A stretch of DNA of 64,000 nucleotides, taken from NCBI GenBank assembly GCA_034687125.1, contig JAQGBZ010000016.1, positions 248,001-312,000 on the forward strand, written 5' to 3'. Made by a program: the position numbers and the translations under genes. This document shows, piece by piece, positions 14,192-25,959 of this stretch (the first letter of the stretch is position 1; each line of letters starts with the position of its first letter). The notes beneath the pieces were generated by a model. That model was not told where the DNA came from and ran no database searches. It saw nothing but the letters and a program-made list of their open reading frames with translations. This DNA comes from Neelides folsomi. Lineage: Eukaryota; Arthropoda; Collembola; Neelipleona; Neelidae.

Positions 14192-16149
14192 TAGCAATTA
14201 GTTTGTATAAGTAGGTAGTTTAGGTAAGTTCTGAACAATAATTAGATTTCACGACTCCTTGAGGATGAGAATTGAAGAGATTTAAATTGAAGGAGAGCCT
14301 GAGGAATCTCGGCCATTATTGCCAGCTAAAATGATGAACCTACCGAACTGAACCAATAGTTACTGAATTCTCTAGCTTATAATTAAATCCTAAGGTATTG
14401 ATAAACAAATTAAATTGACCCTGCATTTTAAAAATATATTGAGAAATCTACCTGTAAATATGATATAGATAAATGACATATACAGGTTATTGATATACAT
14501 GTACTTCTATAAAATTACCTATATATATTATATATCTAAATACCAATGTGCTTAGCAAAATTGTAGATGTACGACTACAATAAATACTTGCCTATAAAAC
14601 CTTTGTAATTACGTCAGCGATTCTGACTAAAAAATAATCCACTGAATATGATATATGTATTCTAAATATTTATAATCATATGTTCAATGGTTGAAATATA
14701 ATAACTTGTAAATTTTCACCATATATTAAATGACTACAAAACTCCGCACAGACTATTATTATTATTATTATACATGTAGAAAGAATTAATCAATTTCAGT
14801 TGTAATGATGACACTACTCTTGTAAAGAGATAAATAATAATTGTATTAAAGAATTAGATAAATAAATGCTATGGACAAGCAGACGACGTTGTGGGTTTGT
14901 TAATAATTAAAAGTGTTAGTGAGACAGAGACGTCAAAAATAAATAATTGATAAAATGAACTATAAACAGAGATCTCATGTGGTTTATATTATATATAAAT
15001 AAGTAGATGATGATTATAGGCTAACCCAATTATTGGATCTTCTATGTTGTAATATATATATGTTATACCTAGAAATCATTTCTAGTTAAAATTAACTAGA
15101 ACTTCACGAATCTCCTTATATTATAAAATACATATATTTACACACATATTATATACTGATATATACATAAGTATATATGTTTAAGTGTACTACGATCAAC
15201 TTCTTCAATTCTCTTGTGTATATTTGATTGTGTTATAAAGCTACGATATCATTGTAGTTATTAAATGTATGTAATTATTAAGTTGAGAAGTTGTGTATGT
15301 CATGTGTATTAAATGACTTGTTGATGATTTTCTTCCGATGACGAGTAGCAGGAAAGCTGTTGTGAAAAAATGCAAAATTCATTTAATAATTTGACTATCA
15401 CTGTGTCAGCCTTTTCTATCTTATTGTCCATTAATATTTAGATCGTTAGCTTTTTTCTTTTTTAAACTTATTTTGTGCATCTTCAACTAATTACTTTAAC
15501 CGACTGATTTAATATTTAATAGTTTTGTCTACATTGTATTTTTATGTTGACGCCTTATCACCACTTTTTATGACTCTTTTTGTTAATAAATAGGGAACGT
15601 ATTGTTTACTATATAAATATATACATAAATATGTTGGAAGATTTTTTTCATATATATACCAATTCATATATTGTACTCCATTTTAACTCGAATTAATAAA
15701 TAATAATAATGGCATATATAATACTTTTGCAAAAATTAATTTCAAACATGAACGCATTAGACTGTAAAAAATCATTATGTACAATAAAGTTTGCATTTTG
15801 CAACTTATGGCCCATAATGTTCCATATCCGCACCTTACGCAATTCTCGATATTACTAGCAACATTCTTAAAAAAGTAAAAATTCTTATGTACCAGAAATT
15901 ATCATTATCTCATCATTATGACTAATTTACATATGAGCTTATCGTGATGATTTGATGATCGTTGATAAATTAATCATGATATCATGAATCATGACTCATA
16001 GTATCATGTTGATCTGAAAGATGGGTTAGTAGGGAACTAAAAAATGCGATGTTGGCGAGTTCATTCAAATTCAATTCAATGTCTTCATATCTTTCAACAG
16101 TGTTAGGTTGGCGAGATCGAGATGAGGAGGATAAGCTTTAACGCCAACA
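13149..16149. other. AT-rich spacer between NLK and Pelota
   Basis: It holds the NLK 3' flank and the Pelota 5' flank. No exon-like segment is seen. The sequence is strongly AT-rich with scattered simple repeats, including an (AT)n tract at 14160-14188 and an ATCATGA-rich stretch at about 15940-16010 just before Pelota. Confidence 0.65.
14160..14188. repeat. (AT)n microsatellite
   Basis: About 14 perfect AT units in the spacer between NLK and Pelota. Confidence 0.9.
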
Positions 16150-18143
16150 ATGAAACTTGTCCATCGATATATTGATAGAGACGGCAATGGGTATGTTCAA
16201 TTTAAGAAAATTATCAAATTTTTTTATTTTAATCATTTTTCAATTTAACAACCACGAGACGAAAGTTTAGAGTTTGAGGTATTAAAACTCCTCAAATATG
16301 CTCTTAATTTTAATGTAATTGTGTAGGAGTGTTACTCTCATTGCGGAGGAAAGTGAGGATGTCTGGCACGCATACAATTTAATATCTAGCGGAAATATCG
16401 TACGGGCATCAACGATTCGAAAAGTTCAACAAGAGACGGCAACGGGGTCGAGTAGGAGTGACCGAATTCGCACAACTCTCACCATCCAAGTGGAAACCAT
16501 TGACTTTGACACCCAAGCATGTGTGCTAAGACTGAAAGGAAGAAATGTCGTCGAGAATCCTTACGTCAAGGTATTTAAAATTAAATTTAATTAAAAAATT
16601 AAACAACTCCAGTTCCACTAATCATTCATTTGTTAAAACTCCAGTTAAATTAATGAACTTTAACAACTTTAATAAAATATCTGGATTATATTCTTACAAA
16701 ATCAAATTAATGGTTCAGATGGGAGCTTACCACACGCTGGATTTGGAGATTAACCGGAAGTTTGCTGTAAGCAAACAATGGGATTCAATTGATTTAGAAC
16801 GAGTCGAATCGGCTTGTGATCCTGCACAGGTAATTTTATCGTTCGTTAATTAATGTATCTGTATTTATCCATGTGTATATTTTATATTTGACAAGTGCAA
16901 ATTTTTATAATTTTAAGTATATTTTATAATTTTACATTTTATTATTAAATGTTTAGAAAGCCGACGTTGTCGCAGTTGTAATGCAAGAAGGCCTCGCTCA
17001 TGTCTGCCTAGTTCTTTCCAGTATGACCCTCGTGAGGGCTAAAATCGAGCAATCAATACCAAGGAAAAGACACGGAAATGTTTCAAATCACGATAAAGTA
17101 ATTTACTATTTATTCTCTTCTTTTTTATTTAAAAAGTCATAAAAATGGAATTTGATTAATCCGTATATTTCTAATTGACTCTTTATTTCGATGTAGGGAC
17201 TTTCGAAATTTTACGAAACAGTTATGCAGGCGCTATTGAGGCACGTGAACTTTGAAATTGTGAAATGTGTTCTCATAGCGAGTCCAGGATTCGTTAAGGA
17301 CCAATTTTTTGATTACATGTTTCTCCAAGCCGTCAAAAATGACAACAAGTTGCTCATTGATAATAAAGGAAAATTCGTCCTTGTTCACGCTTCAAGTGGA
17401 TTTAAACACTCATTAAGAGGTTCCTAAACACGTTCACTTAATCACATCACCTTTTACTTTATTAAGATTTAATAAAATAATTCCATGTATGTATATTTAC
17501 TATTTTCAGAGGTTCTTGCCAGTCCTGCAGTCACCCTAAAATTGGCAGACACGAAGGCTGCAGGAGAAGTAAAGGCTTTGGAAGCTTTTTACGCCATGCT
17601 TCAAACAGAACCCGAAAAAGCATTTTACGGACTCAAGCAAGTTGAAAAAGCGAATGAAGCTCAAGCCATTGAGACACTTCTCATCACCGATGGACTTTTC
17701 CGGTAAATATTAAATTTAAAATTCCTAATTTACATTGATTTGATAATTATTATTTAAAAAATAGTGCCAGTGATGTTGTAACAAGGAAACGATACGTCGC
17801 TATTGTTGAAAATTGCCGAGAGGCTGGCGGTGAAGCTAAAATTTTCTCAAGTCTTCACATATCTGGAGAACGTAATTTGTCTATTCGCTAATGATTATCA
17901 AATTATCCTTATTCATCTATTAAGTTTTTTGCTAATTAATTGGTGATAAGATCAAATGCAAGAATGTGCAAGGACGGATAATTTTAACAAGGTTTTGATT
18001 TTATTATAGAATTAGCTCAGTTAACTGGAATTGCGGCCATTCTTAGATTCCCCATGCCAGAACTTGAAGATGAAGAAGACGAGGAAGAATCTGAGAGTGA
18101 AGATGAAACTGTTGGGCGATTTACCCAACCGTCTATCGAATGA
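16150..18143 (+). CDS. PELO: Pelota (Dom34-family mRNA surveillance factor)
   Basis: Pelota/Dom34 resembles eRF1. With Hbs1 it splits stalled ribosomes in no-go and non-stop decay and acts in the cytosol. Eight coding exons: 16150-16190, 16327-16570, 16719-16829, 16957-17097, 17197-17419, 17510-17702, 17765-17871, 18010-18143. They join in frame to 397 residues (human PELO is 385). The start [12 protein letters not shown] matches the family start MKLV. Family blocks follow: [106 protein letters not shown] and [15 protein letters not shown]. The acidic C-terminus is usual. No GGQ motif is present, as expected for Pelota versus eRF1. The donor of intron 5 is a weak GTTCCT. A conserved gene with no sign of damage. 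Confidence 0.97.
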
Positions 18144-19466
18144 ATTCCCTTCACATGAAATTATTTTCAATTGAAAACTATAGTCTTCATTCGAATTCAA
18201 AATTTATGAAAGGTGCTGGACACCATTTTTTGATTTTATGAATCCCCTATTTGAATAATTTTAAATGCACTTTGCGTACTTATACATATACGTAATTATG
18301 TATGTAACAATTTAATACAGAGAATTATTTAATTACAGTAGTATACACGAATGTCATTTTATAATTTTAAGCTAAAAAATAAATAGAATCATAAAACATA
18401 CATTTAAAATAAGATACAATAAGAAAGACAAAAGCCTTAAATAAAGAAACCAATATGCAGATAAATAATTCATAATACAATAATTAAATCTAAAGCCCCA
18501 ATTATGAAAAATACTGCTTTTATATTAAAGCAACTAAAATTTGTGATATATAAATATTAATATGTATGTAAATTGATTAGGTTATCTTTATTTTAAATTG
18601 ATATTACTTATGTACATAATTAGTTTACCAGATATAAGGCAAATATCTAAGCACATTGCTTTTAGAAGAGTCCATTTTTATAAAAAATGTTTTAATTGAT
18701 TTGAAATATTTATATTACTTTCGTCCGCAATCCTTTCTTCTTTCCTATCATCATTTTCCCCTCGGAAATCTTTAGATTATCTCCCAAGTTTTAAAATTAT
18801 GAAACTAAATAGTGATATTTTATTAACTTGTATAACCAAAAAATAAATTATAAGTAACATTAATAAATTGCATCCATATCGAATATATGTATTGTTACAT
18901 TATATCGTTTATAAATAGTGATTTCCTTAAAACTTACAATATTTTTAGTAAATACTTAAAGTTAATAAAGAGATAATGTTAATTAAAAAATAACATTCTT
19001 CATTTATTTTCACTATGCATTTTATCATGGAATCTAAATAGAATTAAATAATACTTATGTAATTTGGTTAAAAAATTGAATTAAAAAAGACGTCGGGAAT
19101 TATTATATGGGCAAATGGCAACTTCGAATCTCACTGTGCTTCTATTTGATAATATGGCCTTTAAATTCGATTCACATTTGAATTGAAGTCTAGGTATATT
19201 ATTATTTTCGTATTTTAATTAATACGTTAAGGTTAATTTATACCCACAATAAAAATCTGTCTAGGAATTTTTTATTAGCATTAATCTACAATTAAAATTG
19301 CCCATCGGAAATCGAATTGCTTCGTTCAATTTCACTAAATACTTACCTCTAAAGATAAATTGCTAAATTGGTCAATTTACAATTATTTTTATATCTGACC
19401 CTGTAACCTTTAACCCGTCATCCTGTTCATTCACAATTAAAAGTTTGGATTTTTATAAATCAAAAT
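18144..19466. other. AT-rich spacer between Pelota and the CCCH gene
   Basis: AT-rich DNA without an exon-like segment. AATAAA near 18377 could serve Pelota polyadenylation. The promoter of the next gene probably lies in the last few hundred bases, but no core motif stands out. Confidence 0.6.
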
Positions 19467-20299
19467 ATGAATTTTATTACAAATAATTATGATTCGTCTG
19501 AGTCTGACTCAGATGAAATTATACCGCCGACAATAGAAACTTTAGACAATGTTTCAAAGATTGTTCCACCAAAACCAATAAATTTCTTTGCTGAAGATTC
19601 CGATAACGACGAAGAGATTCTTGAAGAAACCATTGATGCTGACAAAAAGTACAATTTATATTTATATATATTTACACATAAGTATTCATTTGTTTATGTA
19701 GATAACTGAAAGACTTAAATTAGTAATTGATTAAATTTCATTTATTGTTTAGATTGCCGTCACTTTTAAATCCTTTTCGACTCACGGATAGTCTTGAGAT
19801 GAAACACGATTCCGTTTTTCAAATTCAATTTATAGAAGATGAGAAAAAAGCTTCTAATGCACTTGAGAAGCACGTGAAAGTAATTTTTCTCAATTTTAAT
19901 TCCTTCGAGTATATTTTATTTGTACAATATTAAAAGTATAATATTTAAATGCAGATGACAGCTAATCAAGAAGCAATTACTGAAATCAACGGGAAAAAGA
20001 TCTGTTGGAATTTTCGACGCGGACGATGTCGATTCGGTCATAACTGCACCTTCGCTCACGACTCCGATATTCAGTTAATGGAAAGAGAGAAGTTTGAAAA
20101 AGAACAAGCGGAAAAGAAACTTGCCGAGGCCATGGTCATCACCAGCGACAAGAAGAAGGAGAAGAATGAAGATGAAGAAGAAGAGAGAATTGATAAAAGA
20201 CTTGGAAAGAAACGAGGAAGACCAGGACTTTCGCAAAATCTCGTACCAGGGAAAAAGGTAATGAAGCAATATTTCAAGACTAAAGATCAACCTACATAA
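19467..20299 (+). CDS. Small CCCH zinc-finger nuclear-type protein, function unknown
   Basis: Three exons (19467-19648, 19753-19879, 19955-20299) join in frame to 217 residues. The N-terminus is Ser/Asp/Glu-rich (SSESDSDE, then EDSDNDEE). The middle has a short conserved-looking block, LPSLLNPFRLTDSLEMKHDS. Near residues 115-140 lies one CCCH finger: Cys-x7-Cys-x5-Cys-x3-His in CWNFRRGRCRFGHNCTFAH. A charged, probably helical Lys/Glu segment and a basic tail (KKRGRPGLSQ) follow. Single CCCH fingers of this type usually bind RNA and the tail looks like a nuclear signal; both are inference. I could not place it in a named family. A possible donor (AAG|GTAATG) lies in the last exon at about 20257; reading through gives a stop at 20297-20299, and a further 3' exon is an alternative. 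Confidence 0.75.
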
Positions 20300-20495
20300 T
20301 TTTATTACCTATACTTTATCTTTATTGATCGCATTTTCGCAATTAATGTAATTAACTACCTTATGAAATATTAAGTCATTATTTTTTAAAAAGGATTTTA
20401 ACTTGGGAAATAATGTTTAAATACTTAAATGTATAATATGATGTACAGGGCCATTAGTTGCTTCCTTTTTTATGCGATTGTTTATTTAAAAAAAG

Positions 20496-20678
20496 TATTG
20501 ATGATCACAAACCAGAAAAAGCACATTCAAACATTCCTCAAATTTTATGAAAAAACTAATAGAGATAATTGCACATTTTTAATATTTTGTATGTGAAAAA
20601 GTTAAAAATGTGCAATTTTCTCTATAGATTCTCCATAAATTTTAGGGACATGGTTTTTCTGGTTTGTGATCGTCAATA
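20496..20678. mobile_element. Hairpin MITE-like element flanked by TA
   Basis: Two arms of about 80 nt are near-complementary over their whole length and leave a loop of about 18 nt. The left end reads TTGATGATCACAAACCAG, the right end is its inverse with one change, and TA dinucleotides flank both sides. The inner arm ends also match (TGCACATTTTTAA and its complement). TA duplications with long inverted repeats are typical of Tc1/mariner-derived MITEs. No coding capacity. The alternative is a hairpin RNA locus. Confidence 0.75.
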
Positions 20679-21693
20679 TTCTACTCATTTTTAGAACCGA
20701 CCGAAAAATTAAGACGATAATCAAATGATTTGTAATTGTTTTAATGCAAAATAAATGTTCATTACATATCTAAATTTGAAAATCGTTAAAGTAGTTCATT
20801 TATGAAAATAAAATAAGATTAATGAGCACTAATTTTTTTATTTAACATTCAACTTCTTGTTATTTTTTTCAAATTTCGCATCATAGAGGTACATTTTTTG
20901 CAAAGGTGTGTCATTTTATACAGGTCTGAATTTATATATATAGTATATATATAGTATATACTTCGTAAACACATAATCATAACCGTATTAACACAAGTTC
21001 GAAGCTTAACTATCATAAATAGTTATAATTACTTGAAAAATGTGCCATAACCTTTCGGCTATTAAATATACAATTTTAATTTCGTAACAGAAGATAAATA
21101 TATTATAGATAGAATATATAGGATATATCGGAACATTGAGCTATTTAGTATGCATCTACATATGAGATGACCAAGTTTTTAGAACAAATATTCGTTCACC
21201 AATTAATAGCTTTGTTAAATATTTAAAAACATTTTTAATCCCCACAAGTCATAATAACGTTACTGTCATACGTAGCTTAATATTTATAAAAGTTTTGATT
21301 AAATAGTAGATTGGTAGGTACTTTATTTTCAATACAAGGCATCTTCAATTTCTCATCCAGCTTTCAAAAACATTTCATATTTATTTGTTCATACACACTT
21401 TACATGCACTGACAGACAGACAGGATAATACATTATGGTTAATATTGCGACATATCGGTATGTTATTAGTTATTACAGTTTATTAGTAGTTTATTTATAT
21501 TTATTCGATTCGTTTTCATTAACATGAGAAAATTGACAAAATAGGTATAGAAAGGTTTTGGTATTTATGTATTAGTAAATATTAACTCGATTGTTAGTCT
21601 TATTTGTAGGTATACAAATTAAATTTCCTGAGGTTAACCCATGATATACTAAAATTATATGAGGATATATTCAAAACTGGAATTTAGGTCAAA

Positions 21694-22331
21694 GTTAAGT
21701 TTACAATAGTTACTTTGGACATAGTTAATCTAACAATAGTTACTCCTGGTAAAAAATTACTCATTCAATAATTAGTCCTGGTAAATATATATTTGGTAAA
21801 TAAATACTTGAGTTTTTTTACTCTTTTAATAATTATTCTTTGAGGGAACGTCTGCCAACCGAATTTCGATTGCCCGGAGCAGAGGACGCGAACCTCTTCC
21901 CACTTGCTGCTCCTGCCCTTAATATTTACAACGGCGAATTTAAATGAATTGCGAATAATTTGATTTATCATAATTATTTACAATTCCTTTATATGTATTG
22001 TTGAATCGATATATACCTTTTCTTCCTAAATGGCGTTTCCCTCGCAGTAATTTTAATGAATTAAACATGTTAAAATTGTGTTCAATTTTTAGGGCTTCAA
22101 TCAATTTCCAAATTGAAGGATGATCATATTGTAATGTAGAATTAACAATAAGTCTATTAAATGCCAGCTTAGCAGCACGAATAAAATGTTGGATTAAATA
22201 TTTATTAATGAGAGTAAAAAACTTTATATACCAAGTAATTTTTACCGTGAGTAAACTATTGTTAGAATAACTATTTCCAGAGTAATACTGTTAGAGTAAT
22301 TATGACCTAGAGTAACTATTGTAAACGTAAC
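21694..22331. mobile_element. Mutator-like (MULE) transposon relic with long inverted ends
   Basis: Long, imperfect terminal inverted repeats: the left end starts GTTAAGTTTACAATAGTTAC and the right end, reversed, starts GTTACGTTTACAATAGTTAC. Both repeats carry internal ATAGTTACTC- and GGTAAAAATTACT-type units over roughly 125-145 nt. Between them lies a minus-strand transposase remnant (21940-22197). At about 640 bp the copy lacks most of an autonomous element, so it is a deleted derivative. I could not define a target-site duplication with confidence. Confidence 0.7.
21940..22197 (-). pseudogene. MULE transposase C-terminal fragment
   Basis: One uninterrupted minus-strand frame of about 85 codons ends with TAA at 21940-21942. 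Its translation contains YDHPSIWKLIEALKIEH, then a basic LLRGKRHLGRK segment, then YKGIVNNYDKSNYSQFI. This order resembles the C-terminus of arthropod Mutator-like transposases: an N-rich, HPNIW-type motif, a Lys/Arg-rich linker, then a V-x-x-Y-x-x-R/K-x-x-x-x-x-I ending. The catalytic DDE core is absent, so it is a fragment. Family assignment rests on recognition, not a search. Confidence 0.6.
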
Positions 22332-25300
22332 TTATATCGGATACCTCAATATTAGGATCGAGATTTCCCTTTAATTACTTTTATGTGATTTAATTCTTCC
22401 GAGTCCCAATCAAGGCAAGGCCGATTAATTGTAAATAAAACTCAGAAATTGGCAGGGAGGACAAATGTAATTAATCGAAAGGACTGTAAAGTTTCTTATG
22501 CGGAATTTTATATAAATATTCATGTTTGAATTCAAACTCACAATAAAAGAATATATATTATGTTATATGCGTTTAATATCTTAATAAATGGGATTTATGA
22601 ATATTATATTTCTTTGTATTAAAAGCTTGCAACGCGCTTCCTTTAATTTAAAATTTGACTGTTGTGTATTGCGCTAACCCTCATGTTTGAGTTGTATGTT
22701 ATGTTAATAAATTAATAATGTTATGCCTAACTTAACTATTAAACTTTATAATTAAAAGTCTTGTTTATCATGCAAATTTAAAAGAAATTACTATTGCAAT
22801 TGAGCAATTGCATTTGTAACTCATGATTAAAACAACCACATTAAAGGTTTAAAATAGTCTTATCAGTATTGATTAATTAAATGTATATTGTTCGATATCA
22901 TTAAATTTGTTCTTCATTGACTAAAAACAATAGTTTTACTGATTGCATTCTTTAAATGAATACTTGTAATAATGGTGTAACTAAGCACATAAATGTATTT
23001 ACAACATTTTCCTATCATGTTTGAATAATATTATAATAGAGATGTATTTAGTAATTATTTTATTTCCTAACGAATAAAAAGATGGTAAATAATTTTGTAC
23101 TCTGAAATGATTTTGATTCTTCTACTTCTCTTTACCGCCATTTTTTCAATCAAGTTCGGAAAGAGATTGTTTTTTTCTAACTTCAAAATATGTTCAGTCA
23201 GAGTCGGGTATGTAAGAATACCGTTATAGTTTGATTTGTACATTAAATATGAGAAGTCGGGTTTCAAGTATTTTAAACAATTGCTGTCTAATAATTCAAT
23301 TATTTATATTTATCTTCAACAAACCAATCGTTAAAGGGAGATTTTTTTCAATGTTACTTTTATGTATTCTATCTATGTACGGAAATTAGGGATGAGAGTC
23401 ACATCTACCATGCTTCTTTCCATCCAACTCATATTTAAAGTTAGTGTAGTCAATTGAGTGAAATATAAGTCGTGATGAAAAAGTGATTTGCCTAATTAGT
23501 CATTTAATATGAATATATGTAAATATTAACGGTACATGGTGAATAGGATTATGAATTAGTTAAATGTTTCCAGCTTCGTGACCCGGAATGCAATTTACGA
23601 CTCCTTCATTTTTAATATCTTACTGTGAGATAAATAATTTGAATGAAGTCAACTCTCAATTTTCAATAGCTAATGAAAGCCGAGTTGCGATGGAGTTGAA
23701 CTCCACAACGGGAAATGTTTCCAAAAGGAGATGAGAATGAAAAATGACTCGAAATTTTAGATTCTTAATATTCTATTTACATTTACCATTTGGCAAAAGT
23801 GAGTTTGGTGTGATGCTAAGAGGTTAATGTGTATAATTAGAGAAACGAGGGCTAAAGTCATTTCGGGTCACGACGCAGAACTTTCTCAACTTAATAATGT
23901 AGATGAATAACAGCAGAGTGACAGCTCAACCTCTGTTTTTTATATGTACCGTTATTGTTCGAAAGAGAGCCTAGGCTCTCTGCTCGCTTAAATTGGGTTC
24001 AAAGGGGGGAGGAGGGCTCTGTTTCGAGCAGGGCTCTTTTTTAATTATTTGAAAAATCTTGTCAGTTAGTATTAATTCATTTATTTAATTTAAGAACATT
24101 TTTCTCCATGATCATGAGGTTTAAAAGAAATAGGATATCGCCATTTTGACATTTTAATTAATTAATATCGCGAATTTCTATATTCCTATATCGCGAACGC
24201 TTGCTGAATTGTGTGTGGGGTGGGCTTTCTTTCGAACAAAAACGGTATGTATAAATGTATCAATCATATATTAAATACTAAGTATCTGTATTTCTTTGTG
24301 TATGCCTTGCGTTGAGTTGAGTGAGTTGAGGTAATATAAATAATACTTATGAATATAACTATTAGTTAAATCTTAAATATACATAGTTAGGTATTGATAG
24401 GAAATTTAGGTACTGGCACTCGATTCATTGATTCGTTGCAAATAGGTTGATAGCGCAGCGGTGAAAGCATTAATTAATTATCGAACAGTGTTACTTCCAT
24501 TAATTACCTTACACGCTTACACTACAACCTGAGAATTAAACAAATAGTCTTCATATACAAGAATATTCTCCCTTATTCTCTACAGAGGTACAGACAGATG
24601 AAACTTATCGTTCTCACCCTACAATTCAATATATGCAAGTAATTGTCTATATACTTATACACAGATAATGCTATATATAGTATACGCCTAATACGTAAGT
24701 ACAATTACCAGTTATTTATATAGAATTTAAATAGATGAAATATTGATTATAACATAAGACTCCTCAGTAATTTATCAACATGGACATTAGCAGAGAGGAG
24801 AGTAAATGATGGAGAAGTCTATAGATTGAGAGGTACACCTTTACACAACAAGGAAATGACAAAATTTAAATTTTTAAATTCACTCTTTGAAGTTCAACAA
24901 TGTTCATATGTATGAGAGTGAAGGGAGGATGAGTCACTTTATATATATTTACATCTCATCATCATGACCATCTTTCTTGGCAGAGCAAATAAGAAATATA
25001 TTTAAATATATATTTGGATGTGGGAGAGATAATGTTAGAACTACAGAGGCATCCAACTCCAACTCATTTAAATGGTCGTTAATACCGGAAAGTGTTGGGG
25101 AGATAGGAAAAAAATTTGGGAGTTGAAACTCACAGCGTTTTCTGAGTCAGCAGGAAGATAATCAGCAGTTTGGTTATTTCTAATAAGTTTCCTTTGCCCA
25201 GGGCTGCCTAAAACAAATAATTGGTCTAAATATAAAAATCAAATCAAATTTAAAACCCTACACGTGGAGAGTGTAGACAATTGACCTAAACAATGAATAT

Positions 25301-25959
25301 GTTCCTCAATGCTAATTGCGCTGACTTGTGTGTCTTTCACTTCAGACTTAAAGAATCAGCTCTTCACTAATGTCCATAACCTACATAAATAATCCTACAA
25401 TCAGCCAAAGTCCAATGGTCTTTAACTTGAAGGATTTAAAATGGTTATTAGAAGTTAGATACGAGTGGCTAAGATTTAATGAAAACAACCATAATATTAA
25501 ATCTTAATTCATCACACCATCACCCTTCTTGTAAGATGCATGATGCATGAATATATTTTTCCATCTACGAGTTGGTTAAAAGAGCAGTCTAGACACGTTG
25601 GTTTTAAATTCGTCCCATCTGAAGTTTGCTAAAAGTTATGTTGACTCTGCGCATAAGTTGTGATGAAATCGGGGTTTAAGATTACAATGACTCGACCGTG
25701 GCTGGGCATAAATTCTTATTTCATAGCCACCTAATCTGTTGACTCAATTGATGTATAATGTATAATAGGTACTTTCTTCATAATTTCTCTTTACATAACA
25801 ATTAAAAAGAAGAGGGATTTGTCATTCTATTTTAGACGGGTCGTGGTCTTACGAAGTATCAGATGGAGTCGGAAAAAGGTAGTTGACCCTCTTGCGTATT
25901 TTACTATTCATCGTCTCCTCCTCCCGAGTGAGTGTGACGAAGTGGCAGAGCGCCAAGGA

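Larger units (their letters stand above)
20300..25959. other. AT-rich spacer with mobile-element relics
   Basis: A 5.7 kb gene-poor stretch between the CCCH gene and TTD14. It contains the hairpin MITE at 20496-20678 and the Mutator-like relic at 21694-22331. A minus-strand open frame at 23067-23267 looks weakly protein-like but matches nothing I know. The rest is AT-rich sequence without features I can support. Confidence 0.6.

Noticed and set aside
21870-21900. Minus-strand B-box-like GGTTCGCGTCC
   Set aside because: No A-box or seven-base acceptor stem at tRNA spacing; it lies within a transposon relic.
24445-24530. tRNA-like A-box (TAGCGCAGCGG) segment
   Set aside because: The D-stem pairs badly and no B-box or T-arm follows at the needed distance, so no tRNA gene is claimed.
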